Of a DNA stretch of 64,000 nt, positions 17,289 through 25,780 are shown piece after piece. Positions within the stretch are counted from its first letter, which is position 1. Every line of letters starts with the position of its first letter. Position numbers and translations under genes: made by a program. The stretch comes from Nocardioides marmoribigeumensis. GTDB lineage: Bacteria; Actinomycetota; Actinomycetes; Propionibacteriales; Nocardioidaceae. The DNA is taken from NCBI RefSeq assembly GCF_031458325.1, contig NZ_JAVDYG010000001.1:2790001-2854000 (forward strand), written 5' to 3'. The notes under the pieces are model-generated. The model did no database searches, had not been told where the DNA came from, and saw only the letters and a list, made by a program, of their open reading frames with translations.

Positions 17289-17938
17289 GCGGTCCCGCGG
17301 CCGCCGGGCTCGAGGACCGGGTCGGCTTCGCCCTCACCGTCCCCGAGAGCTGGTTCGAGCTGGACCTGGCGCCCGCCACGCGCGACGACGCCGTACGCCG
17401 GCTGGTGGAGGACCGCCTGCGCGGCCAGCAGGAGCTGTGGGAGGCCCGCCAGGGTGTCATGCGCATCCTGCGCGAGGAGGCCGCCACGGCGTGGGACTCC
17501 GGCGCCGCCTACGCGGCCTGCCTGGTCCACCCGACCGACGAGGGTCCGATCACCGCGTCGCTGACCGTCTCGCTCGTGCGGGGCCCGGTCGGCGCGGAGG
17601 ACACCCAGGACCTGCTCGGCACGCTCGAGACCGTGCCCCGCACCGACGACGGGCGGTTCACCTCCGTGACCGCCGTCCGGCTGGGCGACGCCCCGGCCGA
17701 CTGCGCCCGCTCCTACGGCGTCGACGACCTGCCGGTCGCCGGCGGCTACGTCCGCACCGTCTTCATGCAGACGTTCGTGCGGGTGCCCGGCATGAACAAG
17801 TACTTCGTGGTCTCGGCCGGGTCGCCCGTGGTGGCGCTGGCCGAGGACCTGCTCGACCTCTTCGACGCGATCACGGGCACGTTCCGGGTCGTACCGCTCG
17901 AACCGACCGCATCGACCGCACGGACAGGAGACCGGTGA
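17285..17938 (+). CDS. Type VII locus protein of unknown function
   Basis: A 217-residue cytosolic protein without signal peptide or membrane segment. The opening DRVGFALTVPESWFELDL and the beta-rich, single-domain character recall PsbP/Mog1-like folds sometimes found in type VII loci, but I cannot assign a family. It overlaps both neighbours (GTGA and TGATG), so it is made together with the second small protein and the effector-like protein. A role as chaperone or adaptor for the large protein is a guess from context. Confidence 0.7.
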   Translation: MSGPAAAGLEDRVGFALTVPESWFELDLAPATRDDAVRRLVEDRLRGQQELWEARQGVMRILREEAATAWDSGAAYAACLVHPTDEGPITASLTVSLVRGPVGAEDTQDLLGTLETVPRTDDGRFTSVTAVRLGDAPADCARSYGVDDLPVAGGYVRTVFMQTFVRVPGMNKYFVVSAGSPVVALAEDLLDLFDAITGTFRVVPLEPTASTARTGDR

Positions 17939-19713
17939 TGGCGCGGCCGACCGACTGGTGGGTGCTGGACCTGGAGGGCGACCCCACGCCGGGGTCTCCC
18001 GCCGCCGTACGCCGGATGGCGCGCACGTGGTCGGTCGTCGCCGACGACGCGGCGTGGGGTGAGCGCCGGCTGCGTCAGCTGATGGGCGACGAGGCGCTGG
18101 GCAGGTGGATCGGCGAGGCCGGTGACGCGTTCCGGTCCAAGACCGAGGACCTGCCGGGCCAGCTGGGCAAGTGCGCCGACTCCTACGGCCGGGCCTCCGA
18201 CGCGCTGTCGTGGTGGGCCGGCCGCCTCGAGACCCACCAGCACGACGCCGACGCGGCGCTGGACCGCGGGCGTGCGGCGCACGCCGACCTCGAGGAGGCC
18301 AAGCGGCGGGCCGCCGCTGCGGCGTCCTCGCTGTCGCACGCCTCCGGTGCGGCGGTGCTGACCGACCCGTCGCTCACCCCGACCCCCGAGCAGGTGCGCG
18401 ACGCCCGCGCGCGGCTGCACTCGGCGCAGGCGGCGCGGTCCTCGGCCGACGCGGCCGTGTCCGCGGCGCAGTCGCGGCTCGACGCCGCGCGGCGGCTCGC
18501 GCTCGACGCCAAGCACCTGCGCGAGTCCGACGGGCGCACGACGGCCGAGCGCATCCACGACGCGGCGGAGGCCGGCATCCCGGAGCGGTCACGGTGGGAC
18601 AAGCTCAAGGACTGGGCCGGCGAGGCGTGGCACGTGGTCGTGCAGATCGCCAAGGTCGTCGTGGCGGTCCTCGGCGTGGTCGCCCTCATCATCGGCGGGC
18701 CGCTGGCGTGGGTCGTGTTCGCCGCCGCCCTGGTGCTGCTGGCCGACGCGATCGCGAAGTACATGAAGGGCGAGGGCTCCCTGTGGGAGGTGGGTCTCGC
18801 GCTGCTGGGCTGCATCCCCGGCACCAAGGGGCTGACCACGCTGGCCGAGCTGCGGGCGGCGTTCGCGCTCGGTGGGCTCGCCAAGGCCGGCGGCCTGGTC
18901 GGCGGTCGACTGGTGACGATGGGCCGGCAGATGGCCGCGCAGGCCGACGTGATCCGCACGGGCTTCGTGCCCGGCATGCGCGCGGTCGTCCGCGTCCTGG
19001 GCAACGACGCCGGGCTCTCGGTGATCTGGAGCAGGGCGGCGCGGCTGCGCACGACCTCGGCCTTCATGGAGGCCGCGACGCCCTACGCCTCCAGCGTCAG
19101 CCAGGCGCGGCTGTGGCAGGGCGCGGCGCCCTACCCCGGCATCGACCGCTACGTCCCGACCGTGCTGCAGCCGGGCAGCCGCATCGAGGCCGGAGCCGGT
19201 GGGCTGGGCTTCTACGCGACCGAGGCCGGCACCGCCGAGCGCATGGGCTACTCCGCGCCGGCCGTCTGGGAGCACCTGCAGGTGGGCCCCGGGCCGGCCG
19301 GCACCCAGTTCGCCGGCTACCGCGGCCACATGGTGCCGCTCGAGGTGAACAACCCGATCGACGCGGCCACCGGGGTCGTCCACGCCAACCCGCACTTCGG
19401 CTCGGGCGGCGGCACCCAGTACTTCCTCGACATCAACCAGGGCCTGGCCACGGGCGACCTGTCCCTGCTGGACCGGGCGGGCAACGTCGTCGACATCCCG
19501 GCCGGCGCGAGTCGCGGCGACATCGGCACGATCGTCAACAGCCACCTCGGCAACGGGTCCCTCGGGGTGCGGCTGCACGACACGACCACGGTCGGTCCTG
19601 GCATCCTCGACACGTCACAGGCCGGTCACCTCCACGAGGTGCCCAACGGGTTCCGCACGGGAGCCCGCGGGACCGGCTACGTCGGCGACACCGCCTTCGC
19701 GACCCAGGACTGA
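17938..19713 (+). CDS. Effector-like protein: helical N-terminus, membrane pair, novel C-terminal domain
   Basis: A 591-residue protein. Residues 1-215 are helical and Ala/Arg-rich with a WXG-like start (GRWIGEAGDAFRSK), like the export domains of type VII polymorphic toxins. Residues 233-272 form a hydrophobic hairpin, and 280-390 is an amphipathic helical region. A compact C-terminal domain (about 395-560; YPGIDRYVPTVLQPG, GLGFYATEAGTAERMGYS, NPHFGSGGGTQYFLDIN) is unlike the rest, and the last 30 residues contain HLHEVP. ACAGGAG precedes the ATG at 17938, which overlaps the upstream stop. I read it as a type VII effector candidate. The C-terminal activity is unknown; an ADP-ribosyltransferase/TNT-like fold is one possibility. 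Confidence 0.75.
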   Translation: MARPTDWWVLDLEGDPTPGSPAAVRRMARTWSVVADDAAWGERRLRQLMGDEALGRWIGEAGDAFRSKTEDLPGQLGKCADSYGRASDALSWWAGRLETHQHDADAALDRGRAAHADLEEAKRRAAAAASSLSHASGAAVLTDPSLTPTPEQVRDARARLHSAQAARSSADAAVSAAQSRLDAARRLALDAKHLRESDGRTTAERIHDAAEAGIPERSRWDKLKDWAGEAWHVVVQIAKVVVAVLGVVALIIGGPLAWVVFAAALVLLADAIAKYMKGEGSLWEVGLALLGCIPGTKGLTTLAELRAAFALGGLAKAGGLVGGRLVTMGRQMAAQADVIRTGFVPGMRAVVRVLGNDAGLSVIWSRAARLRTTSAFMEAATPYASSVSQARLWQGAAPYPGIDRYVPTVLQPGSRIEAGAGGLGFYATEAGTAERMGYSAPAVWEHLQVGPGPAGTQFAGYRGHMVPLEVNNPIDAATGVVHANPHFGSGGGTQYFLDINQGLATGDLSLLDRAGNVVDIPAGASRGDIGTIVNSHLGNGSLGVRLHDTTTVGPGILDTSQAGHLHEVPNGFRTGARGTGYVGDTAFATQD

Positions 19714-19720
19714 GGAGCGC

Positions 19721-20479
19721 ATGACCCGGACCCCCTCACGGATCCTCGGCCCGCTCGGTCCCCTCGCCCTGGTGGCCGAGGCCGAGGAGCGCCGCGGCAA
19801 CAGCGTCGCGGTCGAGCTCCAGGCGTCCCGGCGACCCGAGCTCGCGCCGGTGGGCAGGGCTCGCCACGCGCTGGACCGCGAGGCACTCGAGCGCGAGGTC
19901 GAGCTGAGCCCCGACTTCGAGTGGGTCGAGGACCAGGCCGGCGTGCGGCTGCGTGACCGCTACACCGGCGTCACGGTGCACGGCGGGAGCGGGCGCGGCC
20001 TGCTCGCCCGGCTGCGCCGGGACCCCGAGCCGCCCCGCGAGCGGACCCCGGTCGCGTGGCAGCGGACGGCCCCGGCCGGACCGGGCGGGCTGCATGCCCC
20101 CGGCACCTGGGCGACGATCGGGGCCGAGGAGTGGGCGGTCGCGCGCGTCGCGGACGGGCAGGTGCACCTGGCGACGGTCGCCGTGGACGACGACGCGGTG
20201 CGCGAGGTCCCGGACCGCACCGTCGGCCAGGACGAGGTCGACCGCATCTTCCAGGTCGCCCAGCTCCGCGCGACGGTGGCCGGGGCCGAGGTGCGGGTCG
20301 AGGGGTTCGGGGCGCGGGCCGCTCGCGTCTCGACTGCGGACGCCGCCGTCGCTCGCGCCCACGACCTGCACGAGACCGCAGGACGCTGGGTCGGCACCGT
20401 GCCGCTGGACCGCCTCGAGGACCCGCGCAGCGAGCTGGTCGAGTGGTCCCGCGACCCCGAGACAGGAGCGTGGCGATGA
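19721..20479 (+). CDS. Unknown protein after the effector-like gene
   Basis: A 252-residue soluble protein, Arg/Glu-rich, without signal peptide. I do not recognise a family. It starts 7 bases after the effector-like gene with GAGGAG upstream and overlaps the following gene by four bases. Its place directly behind a toxin-like gene would suit an immunity protein or chaperone, but the sequence gives no direct support. Confidence 0.65.
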   Translation: MTRTPSRILGPLGPLALVAEAEERRGNSVAVELQASRRPELAPVGRARHALDREALEREVELSPDFEWVEDQAGVRLRDRYTGVTVHGGSGRGLLARLRRDPEPPRERTPVAWQRTAPAGPGGLHAPGTWATIGAEEWAVARVADGQVHLATVAVDDDAVREVPDRTVGQDEVDRIFQVAQLRATVAGAEVRVEGFGARAARVSTADAAVARAHDLHETAGRWVGTVPLDRLEDPRSELVEWSRDPETGAWR

Positions 20480-21117
20480 GTGCCCCCGTGTTTCCCGACC
20501 CCTGGGACTTCCTGACCGCCTGGGTGCTGGTGGTCGCCGACGGCTCCGGTCGTCTGCAGCTGCTCCAGGACCCCGACGGCGGCACGACGCTCCCGGTCCG
20601 CACCGACCTCGAGGAGGCCCAGCGCCGGCTGCCGCCCGGTCACCGCCTGCTGCAGGCGCCGGTGGGCGAGCTCCTCGCGGGACTCCCGGAGGGGGTCTCG
20701 GTCTCGGTGGACCCGGGCTCCGAGTCCGGCATGCACGTGCCGGCCGACCTGGTGGTCGGCCTGCGCCGGCTGCTCGCGCCGGTGCCCGACGGGTCCTCGG
20801 TCGGGCCGTGGACCGACCTGCCCGCGGACGTCTCCCGGCGCCTCGCGGGCTCGACCGCCCAGGGCGTCCAGGTCTGGGCGCTCGCGGTCGACGTCCCCGA
20901 CGGGCCCCGCCTGGGCCTGCTGGTCCACGACGTCGCCCACGACGACCAGGAGGCGCGCGGCGCGGCCGAGGGTGCGCTGCTCGGCGCGCTGGAGGGACGC
21001 GAGCCGAGCGACCTCGGGGTCGCCGGAGTGCGGGTCGCCGGACTCGACCAGCTGCCGGCGGACGCGGCCGACCTCGTGACTGGTGGCGGCGTGCCGCCGT
21101 TGTCCGTGGCGGGCTGA
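20476..21117 (+). CDS. SseB-like/unknown small protein of the type VII locus
   Basis: A 213-residue acidic protein (FPDPWDFLTAWVLVVADGSG ... GVQVWALAVDVPDGPRLGLLVHD). No signal peptide or membrane segment. I cannot place it firmly; the pattern is loosely like SseB/SUKH-type immunity or secretion-chaperone folds. ATG at 20476 overlaps the preceding stop and ACAGGAG lies 8 bases upstream. Its stop is one base from the stop of the convergent eccC gene, leaving no room for a terminator between them. Confidence 0.65.
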   Translation: MSAPVFPDPWDFLTAWVLVVADGSGRLQLLQDPDGGTTLPVRTDLEEAQRRLPPGHRLLQAPVGELLAGLPEGVSVSVDPGSESGMHVPADLVVGLRRLLAPVPDGSSVGPWTDLPADVSRRLAGSTAQGVQVWALAVDVPDGPRLGLLVHDVAHDDQEARGAAEGALLGALEGREPSDLGVAGVRVAGLDQLPADAADLVTGGGVPPLSVAG

Positions 21118-21118
21118 G

Positions 21119-24100
21119 TCACTGCGCCGGGACCTGCACGAGCTGCAGGTCGCCGGAGCCGTCGTTGAGGAACGCGCGGCCGGTGGTCGGGTTGTTGCCC
21201 AGGCTCGAGCGGGGCACGCGCACGCCGAGCAGCTCGCCGTCGGTGATCGACTGCGGGTTGATCAGCAGGCCCTGGCGGCCCTTCATGTCGACCTGCCAGC
21301 CGGAGAAGCCGCCGGCCACCTCGTTGACGTCGCCGCCCAGGACGATCGCGCGACCGCGGTCGACGGCCGTGCGCTGGAGGGCCCGGAGGTAGTCCTTGGC
21401 CTCCACGTCCTTGAGCAGCTCGCCGTCGTCGACCACCAGCACCACGGGCCCCTCGCCCTCGTCGACCAGGGGGGCCAGCTCCTGCTCGGTGATCTCCACG
21501 CCGGTGAGGACGGCGCGCACGCCCGCGCGGCCGTCGTACTCCCGGAGGGGGGAGGGCCGCGGGGCCGCGATGACGACCTCCGCGCCGCCACGCAGCAGGG
21601 ACTCGACCACGGAGACCAGGACGGTGGAGCGGCCCGAGCGCGGGGGGCCGGCGATGATCGCCTGGGGGGTGCGGGCGAGGTCGAGGCCGCGGGCGGTGAG
21701 GTCGTCGCCGCCGACGCCGACCATCGCCCACAGCGGCCGGTCGACCTCGGGCACCCGCAGGTCCCACGCCGCCTCGAAGCCGATGCGGGAGGGGAGGACG
21801 TCGACGCGGAACGGGCGATGGGTGATCGTGCCCGCCCGCTCCTTGGCGGCGGCGCCGATCGCGCGCAGCGCGGCGCCCTGGGCCTGGCCGCCCGGGTCCT
21901 CGGTCAGGAGCGCGAACTGCAGCTCGATCGCGGACTCGGAGCGGAACCCGCGGCCCTCCGGGACGTCCTCGGGCAGCTTGCGGGGGCTGAGGCCCATCAG
22001 CGTGTAGTCGCCGCGGTCGGGCAGCCGCAGGCCGATCTTGTCCTCGATCAGCGAGCCCATGCGGGCGTTGACCAGCTGGCGGTCGCCGGTGATGACCAGG
22101 TGGATGCCGGTCGACGCGCCCTCGCGCAGCAGGGTCTGCACCTGCTCGAACGGCGTGCCGCCGTCGAGCTCGGACAGGCTGCCCAGGAAGCCTTCCCAGC
22201 GGTCGAGCATGACCATGATGTGCGGCAGCGGGTCGTCACCGGACGCCCGCTGCTCGGTGAGGTCGGCGTAGCCGCCCATGCCGAGGATCTCTTGTCGACG
22301 TGACAATTCACCGATGAGCCGCTGCAGCAGTCGCACCGCGCGGTCGGTCTGGGTGCGCTGGACGACCGCGCCCGTGTGCGGGAGGTCGTCGAGGGGGAGC
22401 AGAGCGCCGTTGCCGCAGTCGATGCCGTAGAGGTGCACGTCCTCCGGGGACGTCAGCCTGGCGAGGGACCCCGCCATCGTGCGCAGCGCCTGCGAGCGGC
22501 CGCTGCGGGGGCCACCCACGATCGCGAGGTGGGAGAACGTGTGCAGGTCGATGACCGCGGAGCGTCGGGCCTGCTGGGCAGGGAGGTCCTCGACGGCGAA
22601 GGGCGCCGCGGGGATGCGGCCGGGCTCGGTCACCACGTCCGCGAGCAGCTCGTCGAGGAGCACCTCGGTGGTCAGCGCCGGGAGCCACGGGCTGTGCTGG
22701 GGCTCGAGGCCGAGCGCGTCGTTGGCGGCCCGGATCGCCTCGACCAGCACCTTGAGGTCGGTGATCTCGGCGTCGTCGCTGCTCTCCGCGCGCGGGGGGT
22801 ACGACGGGGGGTCGGCCAGGTCGCGCAGCCCCACCAGGGTGACCCACGGCTTGGCGTGGGTGACCGCGACGGTGCCGGGTCGGCGGCCACCGACGCGCCC
22901 GGCCTGGAAGGGCACGAGCGAGGAGGCCCCGAGGCGGGCGTAGGCGCGTCCCGGCGTCGCCTTGGAGATGCCGGCGGCGTCGGGGGCGTCGATCACGTCG
23001 GAGGACTCGGTGGAGTCGGTGACCCGCAGGGCGATGCGCAGGTTGGTGTTGGCGCGGATCTCGGGCGAGACCACGCCGCCGGGTCGCTGGGTGGCGAGGA
23101 TCAGGTGGATGCCGAGCGAGCGGCCACGCTGGGCGATGTTGACCAGGCCGGTGACGAAGTCGGGCAACTCGCGCGCCAGCGAGGCGAACTCGTCGATGAC
23201 GATGAGCAGCCGCGGCATCTCGGCCAGGTGCGACCGCTTGGCGCGGATGTCGATGTAGTCCTCGATGTCCTTGGCCCCGCCCTCGGCCAGCTGGTGCTCG
23301 CGGCGGGTCAGCTCGGCACCGAGGGAGACGAGTGCGCGCTCGACGAGATGGGTGTCGAGGTCGGTGACCATGCCGACGGTGTGCGGCAGGTCGACGCAGT
23401 CCTTGAACGCCGCGCCGCCCTTGTAGTCCACGAGCACGAAGGTCATCGCGTCGGGCCGGTTGGCCACCGCGAGCGAGGCGACGAGGGACTGGAGGAGCTC
23501 GGACTTGCCCGCACCCGTCGTACCCGCGATGAGACCGTGGGGGCCGTCGCGCACCAGGTCGAGCGCGAAGGCCCCGTCGAGCGAGGCGCCGATCACCGCA
23601 CTGGTCGAGCGGCCGCCCATGGCCCACCGCGCACGCAGCGCGTCGGCGGTCGGGGGCTCGATGCCGAGCACCTCGGTGAGCCGGCAGGCGCTGGGCAGCA
23701 CGGAGTCGTCGTCGCCTCCCGACACGTCGCGCAGCGGCGCGAGGGCGCGCGAGACCCGTTGCAGCCAAGGGAGTCCGACCAGGTCGGGGGTCACGTGCTC
23801 GACGTCGGAGCCGCGCATCTGGCGCAGCGTCACGCCGTCGTGGGTCTGCACGACGACGGCGGTCGCCTCCTCGGGCAGCAACCGCTCGTCGACGTCGAGG
23901 CAGATGGATCGGATGCCGAGGGCCGGACCCTCCTTGAGCAGGGCGACGACCCCGGGCAGGTTGCGCAGGCGGCGGGCGCCGTCGAGGACCACGACGACGT
24001 CGGGCTCGTTGAGCACCGCGTTGCTGCGGTTGGCCAGCGCCTGCCGACGGGAGGTGAGGATCGCGGTGAGCTCGGCGATGCGGCGCGCGCACGACTCGGT

Positions 24101-25528
24101 GTCGACGCCGAGCGTGGTCATCGTGTCCTGGCCGTGCTGGGGACGGGCGTGGGGGAGCCAGCGCAGCCAGTCCCAGTCGGTGGCGTGGTCGGCGTCGGTG
24201 AGCACGTAGACCCACGTGTCACGGGGGCTCTGCAGCACGCCGAGCTGGGCGACCATCCACGACGCGATGCGGCGGGGGAGCTCGTCGCGACCGGCCACGC
24301 CGACCACGCCACGCTCGCCGAGGTCGACGGTGACGGGGACGTCGTACGCCGTGGGGGTGGTCTCGCGCCGGTGCTCGAGCTCCTCGGGGTCGTCGACGGA
24401 GACCTCGCTGGGCAGGTCGCCGACGCCGATGCGCAGCGTGAGGTAGTCGGGGTCGGTGACCCGGCGCTCCCACAGCCGCATGCGCGGTCCGGCGGCGATG
24501 AGCAGCGCGGTCGCCGGGTCGGGCGCCTCCGCGCGACGGGCGATGCGCTCGTCGACGACGGCCTGGGCGGCGTCGGCCTCGATGCGCTTCTTCTTCTCCT
24601 TGTACTCCGCGAGCTGCTGGCGGTAGGTGACCTTGCCCTGACGCCGGCCCTGGAGGTAGGAGCCGAGCATCATCATCGGCGACATCAGGCCCATCATCAG
24701 GAAGTAGGGCTTGTGCAGGATGAGTGCGAGCGCGACCGCGAGGCCGAGCGGCATGAGCATGACCAGCCAGGGCAGGCCGGTCTTGGTCTGCTCGCTCGGC
24801 GGCGCGGGGAGCTTGAACTTGGTCCGGCGCAGCGGGGGCAGCAGTCGCGGTGGCCGGTTGTAGTCGATCCACCCGGCCTCGGCGCTCGGCTCGACCGCGG
24901 CGTCCGGCTCGGTGACCCGTTCGAGCTCGAGCATCGTGCGCCCGATCGTCACCAGCCCGCCGACGGGCCAGTCGGTGGCCTCGCCCAGCGCCTCGCGGTC
25001 GAGCGTGACGCCGCTGGCGTCGTACGGCGTCACCGTCGTGGTCCCGTCGGCCTTGACGCTCACCGTCGCGGCGACCGGCGGCACGGACGGGTCGGTCAGG
25101 CGTACGACGCACCCGGGGTCGCTGCCGACCGTCGCCTCGCCGACGGTGAGCCGGTGCACCTCGCCGGCCCCGGGACCCGAGACCAGCCGGAGCTCGACCA
25201 GACCGGGGGGCTCCTCGAGCAGGCTGGCGGCGGGGTCCGCGACGGCGATCAGCGACCCCTCGCGCAGCCCGCTGTCGGCCAGCGCCTTGGTCGGGTCGAG
25301 GCGCTCGCCGAGGTGGTAGAGCGTGGGGGCGCCCCTGGTGGCCCCGGACGGGCCGTTGGTGGTCGAGCTTGTCGAGACCCCGATCGAGACGACGTTGTCG
25401 CCGCTCGCCCGCGCGGCACGGACCAGCTCGGGGACGGTGTCGGCGACGGTCACGCCGTCGTCGGCCTGGAGCACCACGTCACGTCGAAGGTCCTGCCGCG
25501 GGTCGACGACAGTGACGAGGACGCGCAT
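21119..25528 (-). CDS. eccC: Type VII secretion ATPase EccC (FtsK/SpoIIIE family)
   Basis: A 1469-residue membrane ATPase that drives export of WXG100 proteins. An FHA-like domain (about 110-205) precedes two membrane helices (about 253-292), then three FtsK-type ATPase domains. Domain 1 has an intact Walker A (GTTGAGKS, 669-676) and Walker B (LLIVIDEF, 774-781). Domains 2 and 3 keep the loop but with Arg for the catalytic Lys (GGPRSGRS at 1005-1012 and GPPRSGRS at 1294-1301), so only the first should hydrolyse ATP. I chose ATG at 25528, not 25606, because the FHA-side sequence starts there and a TACACT box lies 6 bases before it. It reads toward the substrate genes. EccB, EccD, EccE and mycosin are absent nearby. 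Confidence 0.92.
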   Translation of the reverse strand: MRVLVTVVDPRQDLRRDVVLQADDGVTVADTVPELVRAARASGDNVVSIGVSTSSTTNGPSGATRGAPTLYHLGERLDPTKALADSGLREGSLIAVADPAASLLEEPPGLVELRLVSGPGAGEVHRLTVGEATVGSDPGCVVRLTDPSVPPVAATVSVKADGTTTVTPYDASGVTLDREALGEATDWPVGGLVTIGRTMLELERVTEPDAAVEPSAEAGWIDYNRPPRLLPPLRRTKFKLPAPPSEQTKTGLPWLVMLMPLGLAVALALILHKPYFLMMGLMSPMMMLGSYLQGRRQGKVTYRQQLAEYKEKKKRIEADAAQAVVDERIARRAEAPDPATALLIAAGPRMRLWERRVTDPDYLTLRIGVGDLPSEVSVDDPEELEHRRETTPTAYDVPVTVDLGERGVVGVAGRDELPRRIASWMVAQLGVLQSPRDTWVYVLTDADHATDWDWLRWLPHARPQHGQDTMTTLGVDTESCARRIAELTAILTSRRQALANRSNAVLNEPDVVVVLDGARRLRNLPGVVALLKEGPALGIRSICLDVDERLLPEEATAVVVQTHDGVTLRQMRGSDVEHVTPDLVGLPWLQRVSRALAPLRDVSGGDDDSVLPSACRLTEVLGIEPPTADALRARWAMGGRSTSAVIGASLDGAFALDLVRDGPHGLIAGTTGAGKSELLQSLVASLAVANRPDAMTFVLVDYKGGAAFKDCVDLPHTVGMVTDLDTHLVERALVSLGAELTRREHQLAEGGAKDIEDYIDIRAKRSHLAEMPRLLIVIDEFASLARELPDFVTGLVNIAQRGRSLGIHLILATQRPGGVVSPEIRANTNLRIALRVTDSTESSDVIDAPDAAGISKATPGRAYARLGASSLVPFQAGRVGGRRPGTVAVTHAKPWVTLVGLRDLADPPSYPPRAESSDDAEITDLKVLVEAIRAANDALGLEPQHSPWLPALTTEVLLDELLADVVTEPGRIPAAPFAVEDLPAQQARRSAVIDLHTFSHLAIVGGPRSGRSQALRTMAGSLARLTSPEDVHLYGIDCGNGALLPLDDLPHTGAVVQRTQTDRAVRLLQRLIGELSRRQEILGMGGYADLTEQRASGDDPLPHIMVMLDRWEGFLGSLSELDGGTPFEQVQTLLREGASTGIHLVITGDRQLVNARMGSLIEDKIGLRLPDRGDYTLMGLSPRKLPEDVPEGRGFRSESAIELQFALLTEDPGGQAQGAALRAIGAAAKERAGTITHRPFRVDVLPSRIGFEAAWDLRVPEVDRPLWAMVGVGGDDLTARGLDLARTPQAIIAGPPRSGRSTVLVSVVESLLRGGAEVVIAAPRPSPLREYDGRAGVRAVLTGVEITEQELAPLVDEGEGPVVLVVDDGELLKDVEAKDYLRALQRTAVDRGRAIVLGGDVNEVAGGFSGWQVDMKGRQGLLINPQSITDGELLGVRVPRSSLGNNPTTGRAFLNDGSGDLQLVQVPAQ
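25361..25379. repeat. REP-like imperfect palindrome inside eccC
   Basis: GGTCGAGCTTGTCGAGACC has a TCGA/TCGA stem around a 5-base loop. The same or a near-identical sequence is, to my knowledge, scattered through Nocardioides-type genomes, mostly between genes. Here it lies inside eccC and encodes Val-Ser-Thr-Ser-Ser-Thr in a Ser/Thr-rich loop before the FHA-like domain. Confidence 0.6.
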
Positions 25529-25534
25529 GCGCCG

Positions 25535-25540
25535 AGTGTA
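25535..25540 (-). promoter_or_regulatory. Putative -10 box of eccC, leaderless
   Basis: On the minus strand TACACT lies 6 bases before the ATG at 25528. Transcription would then begin at or next to the start codon. No ribosome site is visible, which agrees with a leaderless mRNA. The -35 region is not convincing. Confidence 0.4.
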
Positions 25541-25568
25541 AAGAGGATGACTGGACCACCGCCCCGAT

Positions 25569-25597
25569 TTGGTCTGCTCGGGACCGCCCGGTAACCT
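25569..25597 (+). promoter_or_regulatory. Putative promoter of tRNA-fMet
   Basis: TTGGTC (25569-25574) and TAACCT (25592-25597) are 17 bases apart and place the start of transcription a few bases before the mature tRNA at 25610. It overlaps the control region of the divergent eccC gene. Confidence 0.55.
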
Positions 25598-25609
25598 AGG
25601 GATCACCGA

Positions 25610-25686
25610 CGCGGGGTGGAGCAGCTCGGTAGCTCGCTGGGCTCATAACCCAGAGGTCGCAGGTTCAAATCCTGCCCCCGCTACCA
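25610..25686 (+). tRNA. tRNA-fMet (CAU), initiator
   Basis: A 77-base cloverleaf with anticodon CAU (CTCATAA loop), an encoded CCA end, three G-C pairs at the base of the anticodon stem (GGG/CCC) and an unpaired C1-T72 top of the acceptor stem. The last two features mark initiator tRNAs. The 3' half from 25650 is repeated at 29895, which shows that this gene is the attachment site of an integrated element; the gene itself remains complete. Confidence 0.95.
25650..25684 (+). repeat. Left attachment site (attL) within tRNA-fMet
   Basis: This 35-bp stretch begins CCAGAGGTCGCAGG, covers the variable loop, T arm and 3' acceptor strand of the tRNA and ends CCCCCGCTAC. It is identical to 29895-29929. 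Identity stops at the second base of the CCA end (C here, A in the right copy). Confidence 0.9.
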
Positions 25687-25688
25687 AT

Positions 25689-25721
25689 CTGGCCCGGGAT
25701 TCAGCGCGAATCCCGGGCCAG
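25689..25721 (+). terminator. Element-borne hairpin behind tRNA-fMet
   Basis: Perfect 13-bp arms (CTGGCCCGGGATT at 25689-25701 and AATCCCGGGCCAG at 25709-25721) with a 7-base loop begin 3 bases after the tRNA. The hairpin lies inside the element, so it now ends tRNA transcription in place of the terminator that was pushed to 29937. Confidence 0.8.
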
Positions 25722-25780
25722 AAAGCATTTGAGACTTGAACCTCCCTCCGGAAACCCTCCTTTGCGGAGGGCGCGACTCG

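Noticed and set aside
22376-25594. A 1072-codon plus-strand open frame across eccC
   Set aside because: Antisense to the clear EccC domains, of low complexity (Glu/Arg/Val/Gly/Asp), with no ribosome site.
21119-25606. EccC start at 25606
   Set aside because: The added 26 residues (up to TRRM) are not domain-like and would run into the promoter of the tRNA; ATG 25528 is preceded by a -10-like TACACT.
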